Part shown: in pieces, positions 40,312 to 49,062 of the stretch | How positions within the stretch are numbered: the stretch's first letter is position 1 | Layout: each line of letters opens with the position of its first letter | NCBI RefSeq assembly: GCF_001667945.1 | Contig: NZ_LZJK01000151.1 | Location: 1-64,000 of the forward strand | Direction: 5' to 3' | DNA length: 64,000 nt | Source: Mycolicibacter sinensis | GTDB taxonomy: Bacteria; Actinomycetota; Actinomycetes; Mycobacteriales; Mycobacteriaceae | Translations under genes and position numbers: made by a program | Notes under the pieces: model-generated | What the model was told of the DNA's origin: nothing | The model's input: only the letters and a program-made list of their open reading frames with translations | Database searches by the model: none

Positions 40312-41577
40312 TCAGACGTAGAAGTCAAGGTCTTCTTGTCGCTTGAGCAACCGCCGCATCTCATACGGATCCTCACCGGAGAAGTAGACCAGACCCCAGT
40401 GGGTGCCGAATGCGGTGCGCTTGGTGACAGTCTCTTCCAGCGGTGCGGTGAGTTCGTGCGATTCGAAGTATTGGTGATCCTCGGTCTCCTCGGGGATGGC
40501 CAGCGTGCTGACCACCCGCCGGCGCGGATACACCCCGAAACAGCCCGCGTGCCCGCTGGCGTCGACGACCTCGCGCGGGAAGAACTGCTCGAGTTCGTCC
40601 TCGGTGGTTTTCGGGTCGAACGCCAGCACCAGGCCCTGATAGCCGTTGAAGCCGTAGACGCGCTCCAGCAGTTCGAAGACCTTGAAGCCCGGCGGCCGGT
40701 AGGCGACCTCACCGAAGTACATCTCCCCGTCGCTGGTCACGAAATATTCCGGGTGGACAAAGCCGAAATCGATGTCGAACGTCTTGATCAGCTTCTCGAT
40801 CTGCGCGGTGATCTGCGGCCGGTAACGTTCCAATTCCGGTGACGCCGGTACGAACACCGAATAGCCGAGGGTGACGTACTCGGAAATATTGAGAAACCGA
40901 ATCTTCCCGTTGTGCACCCAGGCTTCGACGGCGAATTCCCAGCCGTCGAGATGTGATTCCATCAGCGCCGGGAATTCTTCGTCGGGAATCGAGTCAATGT
41001 CATCGGGAGCACGAATCACCCGGTGCCCCAGGCAGCCGGCCTTGTCGAAGGCCTTGAAGTGGATCGGGTCGTTGGGGTCGCCGTCGAGTTTCAACAACGT
41101 CTGGTTGACCCGCTTGAGGAACCGGATGACGTCGTCGCGGTCGTGCGCCTCCTCGAAGATGCCCACCCGGATCCCGCCCAGCTGGGCGCGGCGCTTCATC
41201 AGCGACTTGTCTCGCAGCAGCATGGCTTGGCCGAGCAGTCGCGGGTTGTCCAGCAGGACGGAGTTGATGGCCCCGGCCCATTCCACGGTCTCCTCGAAGA
41301 GCGGGATCGCCACGTCGACGCCGCGCTCCTTGAGGGTTTCGGCGATCTCCATCGACCGCTCATTGAGACGCTCGAAATTCCAGGCGAGGTACGGGATGTC
41401 GTGCTGCTGACAATATTCTTCGGCCCAGTCCGGCGCCACCACCACATATCGGCGATCGAAACGGTCCACCGCATCGATGGCGTTGAGACTCCAGCCGAGT
41501 AACGCAATATAACCCTTGTCGGGGTTCCGGCGCTTTTCCGAGGTCCGCTCAGCAATGATTCCAGCGGAATTCTGCAA
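40312..41577 (-). CDS. ATP-grasp ligase of unknown substrate
   Basis: About 421 residues from the TTG at 41577, which has GGAGG four bases upstream; the frame is open to 41640 without a better site. ATP-grasp features: DKSLMKRRAQ (start of the grasp fold), a nucleotide-binding segment PIHFKAFDKAGCLGHRV, ESHLDGWEFAVEAWVHNGKI, and the metal/catalytic block FGFVHPEYFVTSDGEMYFGE with VAYRPPG. Closest in pattern to carboxylate-amine ligases (carbamoyl-phosphate synthase-like). It would join a carboxylate to an amine with ATP. Followed 35 nt later by the Cys-His-Asn protein. Upstream, 120 nt separate it from the hexapeptide transferase gene. Confidence 0.8.
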   Translation of the reverse strand: MQNSAGIIAERTSEKRRNPDKGYIALLGWSLNAIDAVDRFDRRYVVVAPDWAEEYCQQHDIPYLAWNFERLNERSMEIAETLKERGVDVAIPLFEETVEWAGAINSVLLDNPRLLGQAMLLRDKSLMKRRAQLGGIRVGIFEEAHDRDDVIRFLKRVNQTLLKLDGDPNDPIHFKAFDKAGCLGHRVIRAPDDIDSIPDEEFPALMESHLDGWEFAVEAWVHNGKIRFLNISEYVTLGYSVFVPASPELERYRPQITAQIEKLIKTFDIDFGFVHPEYFVTSDGEMYFGEVAYRPPGFKVFELLERVYGFNGYQGLVLAFDPKTTEDELEQFFPREVVDASGHAGCFGVYPRRRVVSTLAIPEETEDHQYFESHELTAPLEETVTKRTAFGTHWGLVYFSGEDPYEMRRLLKRQEDLDFYV

Positions 41578-41697
41578 AATCCCTCCAATATTTCGGGCTT
41601 TCTGCGTGCGCTTCCGCAATCCACCGTACCCGCCGGGCACCGGCGCGCATCCGCCCGCGGGGCCGCCCCAGTTGGAGAGTTCAGGAGTCGGCGAGCC

Positions 41698-42435
41698 TCA
41701 GCGTGCCGCTTTCTTGCGTTCGATGTCGGCCAGCGCAGCGGCCAGCTCGGCCCGCTCGGCGGCCGAGGTCTCCCAGGCCAGCTTGCGGTTCTTGACCACC
41801 TTGGCCGGCGCGCCCACCGCGATCGAGTAGTCCGGGATGACACCCTTGACCACAGCGTGGGCGCCCAGCACGCAGCCGCGGCCGACGCTGGTCTCACGCA
41901 GGATGGTGACCTTGGCCGCGATCCAGGTGTCGGGCCCGATCCGCACCGGGCTCTTGACGATGCCCTGGTCCTTGATGGGCACGGTGATGTCGTCCATCTT
42001 GTGGTCGAAGTCGCAGACATAGCACCAGTCCGCCATCAGCACCGAATCGCCGAGCTCGATGTCGAGATAGGTGTTGATGACGTTGTCACGCCCCAGCACC
42101 ACTTTGTCGCCGATGCGCAGCGAGCCCTCGTGCGCCCGAATGGTGTTCTTGTCGCCGATGTGCACCCAGCGGCCGATCTCCAGCTCGGACAGTTCCGGGG
42201 TGGCCTGAATCTCGACGCCTTTGCCCAGGAACACCATGCCGCGGGTGATGACGTGCGGGTTGGCCAGCTTGAACTTCAGCAGCCGCCAGTAACGCACCAG
42301 GTACCACGGGGTGTAGGCCCGGTTGGCCAGCACCCAGCGCAGCGAGGCCAGCGTGAGAAAGCGGGCCTGACGCGGATCCCGCAGACGCGAACCACGCCAG
42401 CGTTTGTGGATCGGAGCACCCCACATGGTCGTCAT
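41698..42435 (-). CDS. Hexapeptide-repeat acyltransferase (Rv3034c-like)
   Basis: 245 residues. The left-handed beta-helix is marked by repeats such as IGDKNTIRAHEGSLRIGDKV, VLGRDNVINTYLDIELGDSV and VGRGCVLGAHAVVKGVIPDY, and the C-terminal SIAVGAPAKVVKNRK typical of acetyltransferases; the active-site histidine is probably in CDFDHKMDDI. Rv3034c belongs to the M. tuberculosis MGLP gene group, where acyl groups decorate the polysaccharide. Here it is separated from the methyltransferase-GH57-GT4 genes by the accessory insertion. Divergent from the PQQ-type lipoprotein gene. Confidence 0.9.
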   Translation of the reverse strand: MTTMWGAPIHKRWRGSRLRDPRQARFLTLASLRWVLANRAYTPWYLVRYWRLLKFKLANPHVITRGMVFLGKGVEIQATPELSELEIGRWVHIGDKNTIRAHEGSLRIGDKVVLGRDNVINTYLDIELGDSVLMADWCYVCDFDHKMDDITVPIKDQGIVKSPVRIGPDTWIAAKVTILRETSVGRGCVLGAHAVVKGVIPDYSIAVGAPAKVVKNRKLAWETSAAERAELAAALADIERKKAAR

Positions 42436-42525
42436 GGCCGGAAAGCCTACGCGAGCGCGTTCTTGCCACGCGCTACCCTCACCTGGACTCGTTCACTGGC
42501 CTGCCGATGATGGGGGATTGCCACT

Positions 42526-43833
42526 GTGTTGCGGCGACGCGGTGTCCTGGCAATCGTCGCGGTGACGGCGGTGACGCTGGCGACATTGCCGCTGGGCGGC
42601 TGCGCCAACACCGATTCGTGGGTGGACGCCGCCCCCGCACCGGGCTGGCCCGCCCAGTACGGCGATGCCGCCAACAGCAGCAACACCGCCACCGCCGGGG
42701 CCACCGACCTGCAGTTGGACTGGACCCGGTCGGTCAAGGGCGAGCTGGGAGCCGGTCCGGCGCTCGGCGTGCACGGCTGGCTGGTGCTCAACTCCCAGAC
42801 CGAGGCCGGCTGTTCGCTGATGCAGTGGGAGAACGCCGACCACGGCCGGCAGCGCTGGTGCACCCGGCTGCACCAGGGGGGCGGATTCTTCGGCCCGCTC
42901 ATCGACGGCTTCGACAACGTTTATGTCGGCCAGCCGGGCGCGATGCTGTCTTTTCCACCCACCCAGTGGATCCGCTGGCGGGCACCGGTGATCGGGATGC
43001 CCTCGACCCCGCGGATCCTCGGTGACGGCCTGCTGCTGGTGGTGACCCACCTGGGGCAGACCCTGGTTTTCGACGCGCACCGCGGCACCGTCGTGGGCAC
43101 GCCGCTGGACCTGGTGGACGGCATCGACCCGACCGACTTCCGTCGCGGCTTGGCTGACTGCGCCGCCGCCCGCCCGGACTGCCCGGTCGCCGCCGCGCCC
43201 GCCTACTCCCCGGCCAGCAACACCGTGGTGGTGAGCCTGTGGCAGCCGGGCGCCAAGGAGTCCGGCCTCGTCGGCATCAAGTACCACCCGGGCGGCACTC
43301 CCCTGCTCACTCAGGAGTGGACCAGCGACGCCGTCGCCGCCGGAGTGCTGGCCAGCCCGGTGCTCTCGGCCGACGGCACCACCGTCTACGTCAATGGACG
43401 CGACCAACGGCTGTGGGCGATCAACGCCGCCGACGGCAAGGCGAAATGGTCGGTGCCGCTGAAGTTCCTGGCGCAGACACCGCCGGCGGTGACGCCCGGC
43501 GGGCTGATCGTCTCCGGCGGCGGCCCGGACACCGACCTGGTGGCGTTCGCCGACCGCGGCGACTACGCCGAGCAGGTGTGGCGCCGCGACGACACCACCC
43601 CGCTGTCGTCGTCGAGCCTGGCCGGAAAGGTCGGCTACACCGTCGTCGCGGGCACCAGTGTCGGGCCGGCCGGGTTGTCGCTGCTGGTGTTCGACCCCAA
43701 CGACGGCCATACCGTCAACAGCTATCCGCTGCCGGAATCGCGCGGGTTTCCGCTCGGGGTCTCCGTCGGCCGTGACCGGCGGGTGGTGGTCGCCACCAGC
43801 GCCGGGCAGGTCTTCAGCTTCGCCCCGGCCTGA
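42526..43833 (+). CDS. PQQ-type beta-propeller lipoprotein (Rv3035-like)
   Basis: 435 residues from GTG 42526. Signal VLAIVAVTAVTLATLPLGGC ends in a lipobox (LGGC), so the protein is anchored outside the membrane. The rest is a propeller of PQQ-like repeats, for example AGVLASPVLSADGTTVYVNG, RLWAINAADGKAKWSVPLKF and SLLVFDPNDGHTVNSYPLPE. No PQQ-binding or catalytic residues were recognised; a scaffold role like BamB is possible. Same position as Rv3035. Convergent with the TB22.2 gene (8 nt). Confidence 0.87.
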   Translation: MLRRRGVLAIVAVTAVTLATLPLGGCANTDSWVDAAPAPGWPAQYGDAANSSNTATAGATDLQLDWTRSVKGELGAGPALGVHGWLVLNSQTEAGCSLMQWENADHGRQRWCTRLHQGGGFFGPLIDGFDNVYVGQPGAMLSFPPTQWIRWRAPVIGMPSTPRILGDGLLLVVTHLGQTLVFDAHRGTVVGTPLDLVDGIDPTDFRRGLADCAAARPDCPVAAAPAYSPASNTVVVSLWQPGAKESGLVGIKYHPGGTPLLTQEWTSDAVAAGVLASPVLSADGTTVYVNGRDQRLWAINAADGKAKWSVPLKFLAQTPPAVTPGGLIVSGGGPDTDLVAFADRGDYAEQVWRRDDTTPLSSSSLAGKVGYTVVAGTSVGPAGLSLLVFDPNDGHTVNSYPLPESRGFPLGVSVGRDRRVVVATSAGQVFSFAPA

Positions 43834-43841
43834 ACCACCAC

Positions 43842-44543
43842 TCAAACGGCCAGCGGCGGCAGCGCGGCGCGCGGCACCTTCACCGAGGTGGCACCGGCGC
43901 TCATCGGCAGCAGCTCGCCGGGCGCGAAGTAGAAGATCACGTCCTCGTTGGTGATGGCGAAGTTCTGGTAGTGCGAGGGGTCCATGCCCGAACCGGTCGA
44001 AATCAGGATCGCCGGCACCCCGGTCTGGCGCTCGAGGTCGCGCTGCACCACCGGAAAGATCGCTTCCAATGGCTTGCTGCCCGGTGCGAACAGAGTTTCG
44101 AAGGTGATCGGCTTACGCGCCGCCAGATCGTAGTTGAACGACTGGTACCAGGTCGACGGCTGCGGGCCGCCGAGGTCCTGGAAGATCTTGAGCACGACGC
44201 TGTGAGTTCCCTTGGGCGCCTGGCCTGAACGGTGCTGCTCGGAGGTGGCGTCCATTTCGTAGGGCATGTCGCGTGAGCCGGGCGACTTGGCCACGGTCAG
44301 GAAGCCGTCGCGGTTCTGCACCAGGTAGGCGGTGAGCGCCTGCTGATCGGGGTAGTCGACCGGGAACTTCATGTCGAGCGTGTAATTGGCGGTCGAGGAG
44401 TGGACATGACACAGCCCCCCGGACTCGATGGTTCCGCCGAGTTCGGCACACGGCGAAGCCGCGATCGCCGCGGGCAGACCCGGCAGCCCCAGCCACCCGC
44501 CCACTGCCCCGCCCGCCAACAGGGCGGCCACCAGAATGCGCAT
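43842..44543 (-). CDS. TB22.2: Secreted protein TB22.2 (Rv3036c-like, DUF3298/RsiV-type)
   Basis: 233 residues with a signal peptide (LVAALLAGGAVGGWLGLPGL, cleavage near AIAA). Mature part: two cysteines (SPCAELGG, GLCHVHSS) likely disulfide-bonded, then the DUF3298 region with ITFETLFAPGSKPLEAIFPV and a C-terminal EDVIFYFAPGELLPMSAGAT. The M. tuberculosis homologue is an abundant secreted antigen reported to have esterase activity; no classical Ser triad is evident here. Convergent with the Rv3035-like gene. Confidence 0.88.
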   Translation of the reverse strand: MRILVAALLAGGAVGGWLGLPGLPAAIAASPCAELGGTIESGGLCHVHSSTANYTLDMKFPVDYPDQQALTAYLVQNRDGFLTVAKSPGSRDMPYEMDATSEQHRSGQAPKGTHSVVLKIFQDLGGPQPSTWYQSFNYDLAARKPITFETLFAPGSKPLEAIFPVVQRDLERQTGVPAILISTGSGMDPSHYQNFAITNEDVIFYFAPGELLPMSAGATSVKVPRAALPPLAV

Positions 44544-44620
44544 CGTCGGTTTCGTCTCGCTTTGTCTCGACTTGCCGCAGCAAGCAGGAATGGCCCGGAG
44601 TCGATAGCCTACCGGGCTAT

Positions 44621-45724
44621 TCAGCGGGAAGGATGGCAGACGAACGCAATCGGCCGGGCCGCGGCCCCCGCCCCGAGCCGGGTGATCACCACCGATAGTG
44701 CCCGGTCACCGCGCAGCCGCAGGCGGCGCCGGAGCACGTCGGGATCGAGGTCGACGCCGCGGACCAGGATCTCGCACGTGCCGCAGTCGCGGGCCGCCAG
44801 CGCCTGACGCAGGCGCTTCTCGCTGTAGGCCAACGAATCGAGTACCTCGAACCCGCGTACCCCGCAGGGCAACTCATCCCCGGACAGGTAGGCGATATCG
44901 GGATCGAGCTGCCAGAGCCCGTGCCGGGCACCGTATTGGCGGACCAGACCGGCCCGCACCACCGCGCCGTCCGGATCGATGATCCACCGCCCCGCCGGGC
45001 GCACGTCGCAATCGGCGGGTTCGGCGTCGGTGATCTGCTCGTCGCGGTCCAGGATCACAGCGCGGCGGCGCACCCCGGGGTCAGCCAGGCCGGGTGACCA
45101 CAGGCAGGCCTCACGTACCGAGGCCCGCCATGAACTGACTTCGATCTCGCCGTCAAAACCCAGCTGTCGCACCTTATCGAAATCGATTCCAGGAGCAGTC
45201 TTTACGACGAGTTCGCGCTGCGCATAGACATGCAGCAGGCGGTCCAGGGCGGGTTGGTAGTCGGCCGGGTCGAAGCGGCGCCGTCCCCCACTGCGGCGGC
45301 CCGGGTCGGCCAGCACCACCGTGTCGCGGGTGACCGGGGCCAGTGCGTCGGCCCGGACCAGATTTGCCCCGCCCAGATTGTGGCGTGCCATTGCCAGCCG
45401 CACCGGGTCCAGGTCGCTGCCCAGCGCCGTAGCGCTGACCTCGGACAGTGCCGCCAGTTCGGTACCGATGGAGCACGTCACATCGTGGACGACGGCATCC
45501 GGCGCGCTGGCTTTGATCCGCTGTGCCCGGCGCCGTGCCACCGGCGCGGCGCTGGCCTGTTGCAGCGCCTCGTCGGTGAACAGCCACTGCGCCGTGCCCG
45601 GCAGCTCGGCCAGCTTGGCCGACGCCCGCCGGCGCAGCAGAATGGTCTCGGCCAGTGCCGGTGTCCGCCCACCGAAGCGGCCACGCAGCGCGGCGATGTC
45701 GGCGACCCTGGTGGCGGCGGTCAA
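44621..45724 (-). CDS. THUMP-like class I methyltransferase (Rv3037c-like)
   Basis: 367 residues from the TTG at 45724. SAM-binding motifs are HDVTCSIGTELAALSEVSAT, LGSDLDPVRLAMARHNL and TVVLADPGRRSGGRRRF (DPGRR in place of the NPPY-like motif). The C-terminal segment LVRGVDLDPDVLRRRLRLRG is the THUMP-like part. The frame remains open about 78 nt upstream, to a TAA that overlaps the preceding gene, and the extra codons (FSADDVGYLSSTDGAAALAE) look like a genuine family N-terminus although no ATG, GTG or TTG is available there. Substrate unknown; rRNA or tRNA are candidates. Confidence 0.8.
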   Translation of the reverse strand: MTAATRVADIAALRGRFGGRTPALAETILLRRRASAKLAELPGTAQWLFTDEALQQASAAPVARRRAQRIKASAPDAVVHDVTCSIGTELAALSEVSATALGSDLDPVRLAMARHNLGGANLVRADALAPVTRDTVVLADPGRRSGGRRRFDPADYQPALDRLLHVYAQRELVVKTAPGIDFDKVRQLGFDGEIEVSSWRASVREACLWSPGLADPGVRRRAVILDRDEQITDAEPADCDVRPAGRWIIDPDGAVVRAGLVRQYGARHGLWQLDPDIAYLSGDELPCGVRGFEVLDSLAYSEKRLRQALAARDCGTCEILVRGVDLDPDVLRRRLRLRGDRALSVVITRLGAGAAARPIAFVCHPSR

Positions 45725-45801
45725 CGCGAAACCGGCGACCTCGGCCAGGGCGGCGGCGCCGTCCGTCGAACTCAGGTAGCCGACATCGTCGGCACTGAAA
45801 T

Positions 45802-46770
45802 CTAGGACGGTTTAACCCCGGTGACCATCACGTTGTAGAACCAGCCCTTGGGCACCACGCGGCGCAACACGTTGGCGTCCACCCAGCTCAGCGTCCTCCA
45901 GCTACCGAACGCGAACCGCGCCCACCCCCAGCCGAGCTTGCCCGGCGGCACCGTGGACTCGAAGGTCCGAACCGGCCAGCCCAGCATGGCGGCGGTGAAC
46001 TCCTCACTGGCGGTGCGCACGTCCACGGCTCCGGCGTTGGCGGCCATCCGCTCCAGATCACGCGGCTCGAAAGTGTGCAGGTCCACGATCCACTCCAGGG
46101 CAGCGGCGCGGGAGTTCTCGTCGAGCTCTTCCTGCGGCCGGCGCCAGGAACCCATCCCGGGCAGTTTCATCGCGGCGACCGTGGTTTTCCACGTCAGGTC
46201 GGCCAGCCGGCGGGCATAGAAGTTGCCGACGGTGGTGGGCTCGCCGGCGAACACGAACCGCCCGCCCGGCTTGAGCACCCGGATCACCTCGCGCAGCGAC
46301 AGCTCCACGTCCGGGATGTGGTGCAGCACGGCGTGGCCGACCACCAAATCGAAGGTGTTGTCCTCGTAGGGAATGCCCTCGGCGTCGGCGACCCGGCCGT
46401 CGACGTCCAGGCCGAGGTTCTTGCCGTTGCGGGTGGCGACTTTGACCATGCCCGGCGACAGATCGGTGACCGACCCGCGCCGCGCCACCCCGGACTGCAT
46501 CAGGTTCAGCAGGAAGAACCCGGTGCCACAGCCCAGCTCCAGCGCCCGGTCATAGGGCAGATTGTCGCGGTCGGCAGCGGGCACGATCACGTCGAAGCGG
46601 CCCCGGGCGTAGTCGATACAGCGCTCGTCGTAAGAGATCGACCACTTCTCGTCGTACTGCTCGGCCTCCCAGTCGTGATAGAGCACCTGAGCCAGCTTGC
46701 TGTCGTGCCGGGCGGCCTCCACCTGCTCGGCGGTGGCGTGCGGGTTCGGCGTCGGGTCCGTACTCGTCAT
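45802..46770 (-). CDS. SAM-dependent methyltransferase (Rv3038c-like)
   Basis: 322 residues. Class I motifs: LELGCGTGFFLLNLMQSGVA, SVTDLSPGMVKVATRNGKNL, DNTFDLVVGHAVLHHIPDVE and VIRVLKPGGRFVFAGEPTTV. The C-terminal 150 residues are helical and end near a hydrophobic stretch (VPKGWFYNVMVTGV). The substrate is not known. It directly precedes the THUMP-like gene on the same strand; in M. tuberculosis its other neighbour is echA17, whereas here the five-gene phosphatase array has been inserted, starting 34 nt from this gene's start. Confidence 0.88.
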   Translation of the reverse strand: MTSTDPTPNPHATAEQVEAARHDSKLAQVLYHDWEAEQYDEKWSISYDERCIDYARGRFDVIVPAADRDNLPYDRALELGCGTGFFLLNLMQSGVARRGSVTDLSPGMVKVATRNGKNLGLDVDGRVADAEGIPYEDNTFDLVVGHAVLHHIPDVELSLREVIRVLKPGGRFVFAGEPTTVGNFYARRLADLTWKTTVAAMKLPGMGSWRRPQEELDENSRAAALEWIVDLHTFEPRDLERMAANAGAVDVRTASEEFTAAMLGWPVRTFESTVPPGKLGWGWARFAFGSWRTLSWVDANVLRRVVPKGWFYNVMVTGVKPS

Positions 46771-46804
46771 AGCGAGTCAGCCTAACGGCTGGGCCGACCT
46801 CGGT

Positions 46805-47875
46805 TCAGATCGCTCCCAGCAAGCCGTCAGCGACTGAGTCGGCGGCCCCGCCGGCGCTGCCCGCGAATGCGCCGGTGATCGTGTCCATCACCGACTGCGG
46901 GAAGGCCTCGTACGCGGCGATCACGTCGTTGAAGCCGGTCTGCCACGCCGCGGTGATGTCCGCCTGATCACCACCCTGGATGGCCTCCCACAGGTGCCAC
47001 AGCGCGATCTGCGGCGCGGTGATCACATTGCGGACGTCGACCAACAATCCGGTGATCAGATCCGGATTCGCCGGCACGGCTATGCCGTCCCAACTGACCA
47101 GCGTCCAGCCGTCGGTGGGATTGCCCTCCAGGATGGCCTCGCCCGCGTTGGGGGGCGGGCCGCCGTTTTCCAGCACCGTCTGCAGGATCGGCCAGATATC
47201 GGGGTTCTTGACGTTCATCAGAATCCAGATGGCGATGTCCCCGCCGCTGGAAGACGCCACGGCGGTCGTCGCGCCGCTCGGGTCGGCGATCGTGTTGTCG
47301 TACATCGTCTGGACGGCTTGGTTGACCTGGTCCTCGAACACCACCCCGTTGTAGTTGGTGCCGGGCTCGGAGACCAGGAGGTTGCCGAGGATCCACGAGG
47401 CCATCGGCAGGAAGAAGTTGGCTTCGGTGATCAGGTCGCGGGGGTGCCCCTCGAAGAGACCGGCGGGGATCTCGTTGAGGTCCGACAACACCGTCACGTC
47501 CGGCATGCCGGGCAGGGCGGCCAGGGCCTGCATGGTCTCCTGGGTCCGGACCAGCTCCGAGGCGTAGATGCCGGCGATACCGCCCGGAAACTCCTGCTGA
47601 ATGTCCTGGGCGACCTGCGCGGCCTGTTGTTCGCCCAAATCGGTGAGGTGAGCACCGGGCGGCATCGTGCCGAGAATGCCATTGAGGTCGTCGGTCGATT
47701 GCCCGTGCCGCACCAGGTCCAGCGTGATGTCGGTAGCGGTGAGCTGGATATCGGTACCGACCGCTGCGGCGGGCGGGGGCGCCGCTAGTGGCGTGACGAC
47801 GGCGAATACGCCGGTGCCAAGCAGTGCGATGCCGGTGGTGGCCCACGGGCGGGTAGCAAGTCGGTGCTTGTCCAT
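46805..47875 (-). CDS. Secreted histidine-phosphatase paralogue 1, second catalytic His replaced by Ser
   Basis: 356 residues from ATG 47875 with GGGGGAG just upstream. Signal region: RPWATTGIALLGTGVFAVVT. The RHG motif is LDLVRHGQSTDD (H57), the phosphate-pocket Arg in ASELVRTQETM, and the acid in DLNEIPAGLFEGHP. At the position where the family has its second histidine the sequence is VASSSGGDIAIW, giving Ser210. Since that histidine shapes the phosphate pocket, phosphatase activity is doubtful; ligand binding or another chemistry is possible. Last gene of the array, 34 nt upstream of the Rv3038c-like methyltransferase. Confidence 0.85.
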   Translation of the reverse strand: MDKHRLATRPWATTGIALLGTGVFAVVTPLAAPPPAAAVGTDIQLTATDITLDLVRHGQSTDDLNGILGTMPPGAHLTDLGEQQAAQVAQDIQQEFPGGIAGIYASELVRTQETMQALAALPGMPDVTVLSDLNEIPAGLFEGHPRDLITEANFFLPMASWILGNLLVSEPGTNYNGVVFEDQVNQAVQTMYDNTIADPSGATTAVASSSGGDIAIWILMNVKNPDIWPILQTVLENGGPPPNAGEAILEGNPTDGWTLVSWDGIAVPANPDLITGLLVDVRNVITAPQIALWHLWEAIQGGDQADITAAWQTGFNDVIAAYEAFPQSVMDTITGAFAGSAGGAADSVADGLLGAI

Positions 47876-47995
47876 ATCTCCCCCTGGCAGACTTCGGGCG
47901 CGGTTGACGCCACGCTGCATACCCACTGGCGAACGGGATAACACCCAATTTTCAGGAAGGCCCGGGTCCTTGTTCAGTAACACCGACACGCCGGT

Positions 47996-49036
47996 TCAGC
48001 CTGCCAGCGCCGCCAGCGCGTCGCCGGCACTGCTGCCGGCGGCATCGCCCATGGCCCCGGTGATGGTGTCGATCACCGCCTGCGGGAAGGCTTCGACCGC
48101 GGCGACGACTTGGTTGAAGCCGGTCTGCAGCGCGGTGGCGATGTCGGCGGAGTTGCCGCCCAGGATCGCCTCCCAGATGTTCCACAGTGCGATCTGTGGC
48201 GCAGTGACCAGGTCGCGGTAGTCAACGAACAGTCCGGTGAGCAGGTCCGGGGTCTGTACGACCGGTGTCCCGTCCCAGCTGAGCATCGTCCAGCCGTCGG
48301 TGGGATTGCCCTGCAGGATGGCCTGGCCCGCGTTGGGGGGCGGACCCAGCGTTTGGAGCAGCTGCTGGGCCAGCAGGAAAATCGGCGGGTTTTTGACGTT
48401 CATCAGCGCCCAGATCGCGATCGGCCCGCCGCTGGAATACGCCACATCTGTCAGTGGGCCATTGCCCGCGAGGGTGTTGTCGTAGATCGTGCCGATGGCG
48501 TCGTCGACCTGCTCATCGAACTGCACGCCGTTGATGGACCCGATCTCGGGTACGAACAGCAAGCCGAGGACCCAGGCGGCCATCGGCCCGAAATAGCCGA
48601 TCTCGGTGACCAGGTCGCGGGGTTGGCCTTCGAGGAACCCGGCGGGGATCTCGTTGAGGCCCGGCAGGATCTGGACGTCTAGGCCCAGTGCCTGGGCCAA
48701 CGGGTCGGCGGTCTCCTGGGTCCGGACCAGTTGCGAGGCGTAGATCCCGGCGATGCCGTCGGGGAATTCCTGCTGGATGGCTTTGGCGACGTCGACGGCC
48801 TGCTGGTCGCCGAGCTCGGTGAGATGGGCACCGGGGGGCAGCGTGCCGAGAATGCCGTTGGCGTCGTCGGTCGACTCCCCGTGTCGCACCAGATCCAGCG
48901 TGATGTCGGTAGCGGTGAGCCGGATGTCGTCTAGCTGCGCGGCGGCGGCCGGGGGTGCCGTTACCGGGGTGATGACTCCGGCGGCGACCAGCGGTATTCC
49001 AGCGGCGATCCCCGAACAGCTGAGAAGTCGCTGCAT
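47996..49036 (-). CDS. Secreted histidine-phosphatase paralogue 2, second catalytic His replaced by Ser
   Basis: 346 residues from ATG 49036 with GGGGAGG six bases upstream. The signal (IAAGIPLVAAGVITPVTAPP) differs from the RPWI type of the others. RHG is LDLVRHGESTDD (H52), followed by ASQLVRTQETADPL and GLNEIPAGFLEGQP. The second site reads VAYSSGGPIAIW, Ser202 in place of His. It shares this change with paralogue 1, so it probably arose before their duplication. A perfect CRP-type palindrome lies 27 nt before the start. Confidence 0.85.
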   Translation of the reverse strand: MQRLLSCSGIAAGIPLVAAGVITPVTAPPAAAAQLDDIRLTATDITLDLVRHGESTDDANGILGTLPPGAHLTELGDQQAVDVAKAIQQEFPDGIAGIYASQLVRTQETADPLAQALGLDVQILPGLNEIPAGFLEGQPRDLVTEIGYFGPMAAWVLGLLFVPEIGSINGVQFDEQVDDAIGTIYDNTLAGNGPLTDVAYSSGGPIAIWALMNVKNPPIFLLAQQLLQTLGPPPNAGQAILQGNPTDGWTMLSWDGTPVVQTPDLLTGLFVDYRDLVTAPQIALWNIWEAILGGNSADIATALQTGFNQVVAAVEAFPQAVIDTITGAMGDAAGSSAGDALAALAG

Positions 49037-49062
49037 GTCCGTCCTCCCCTGGCAGGACATTT

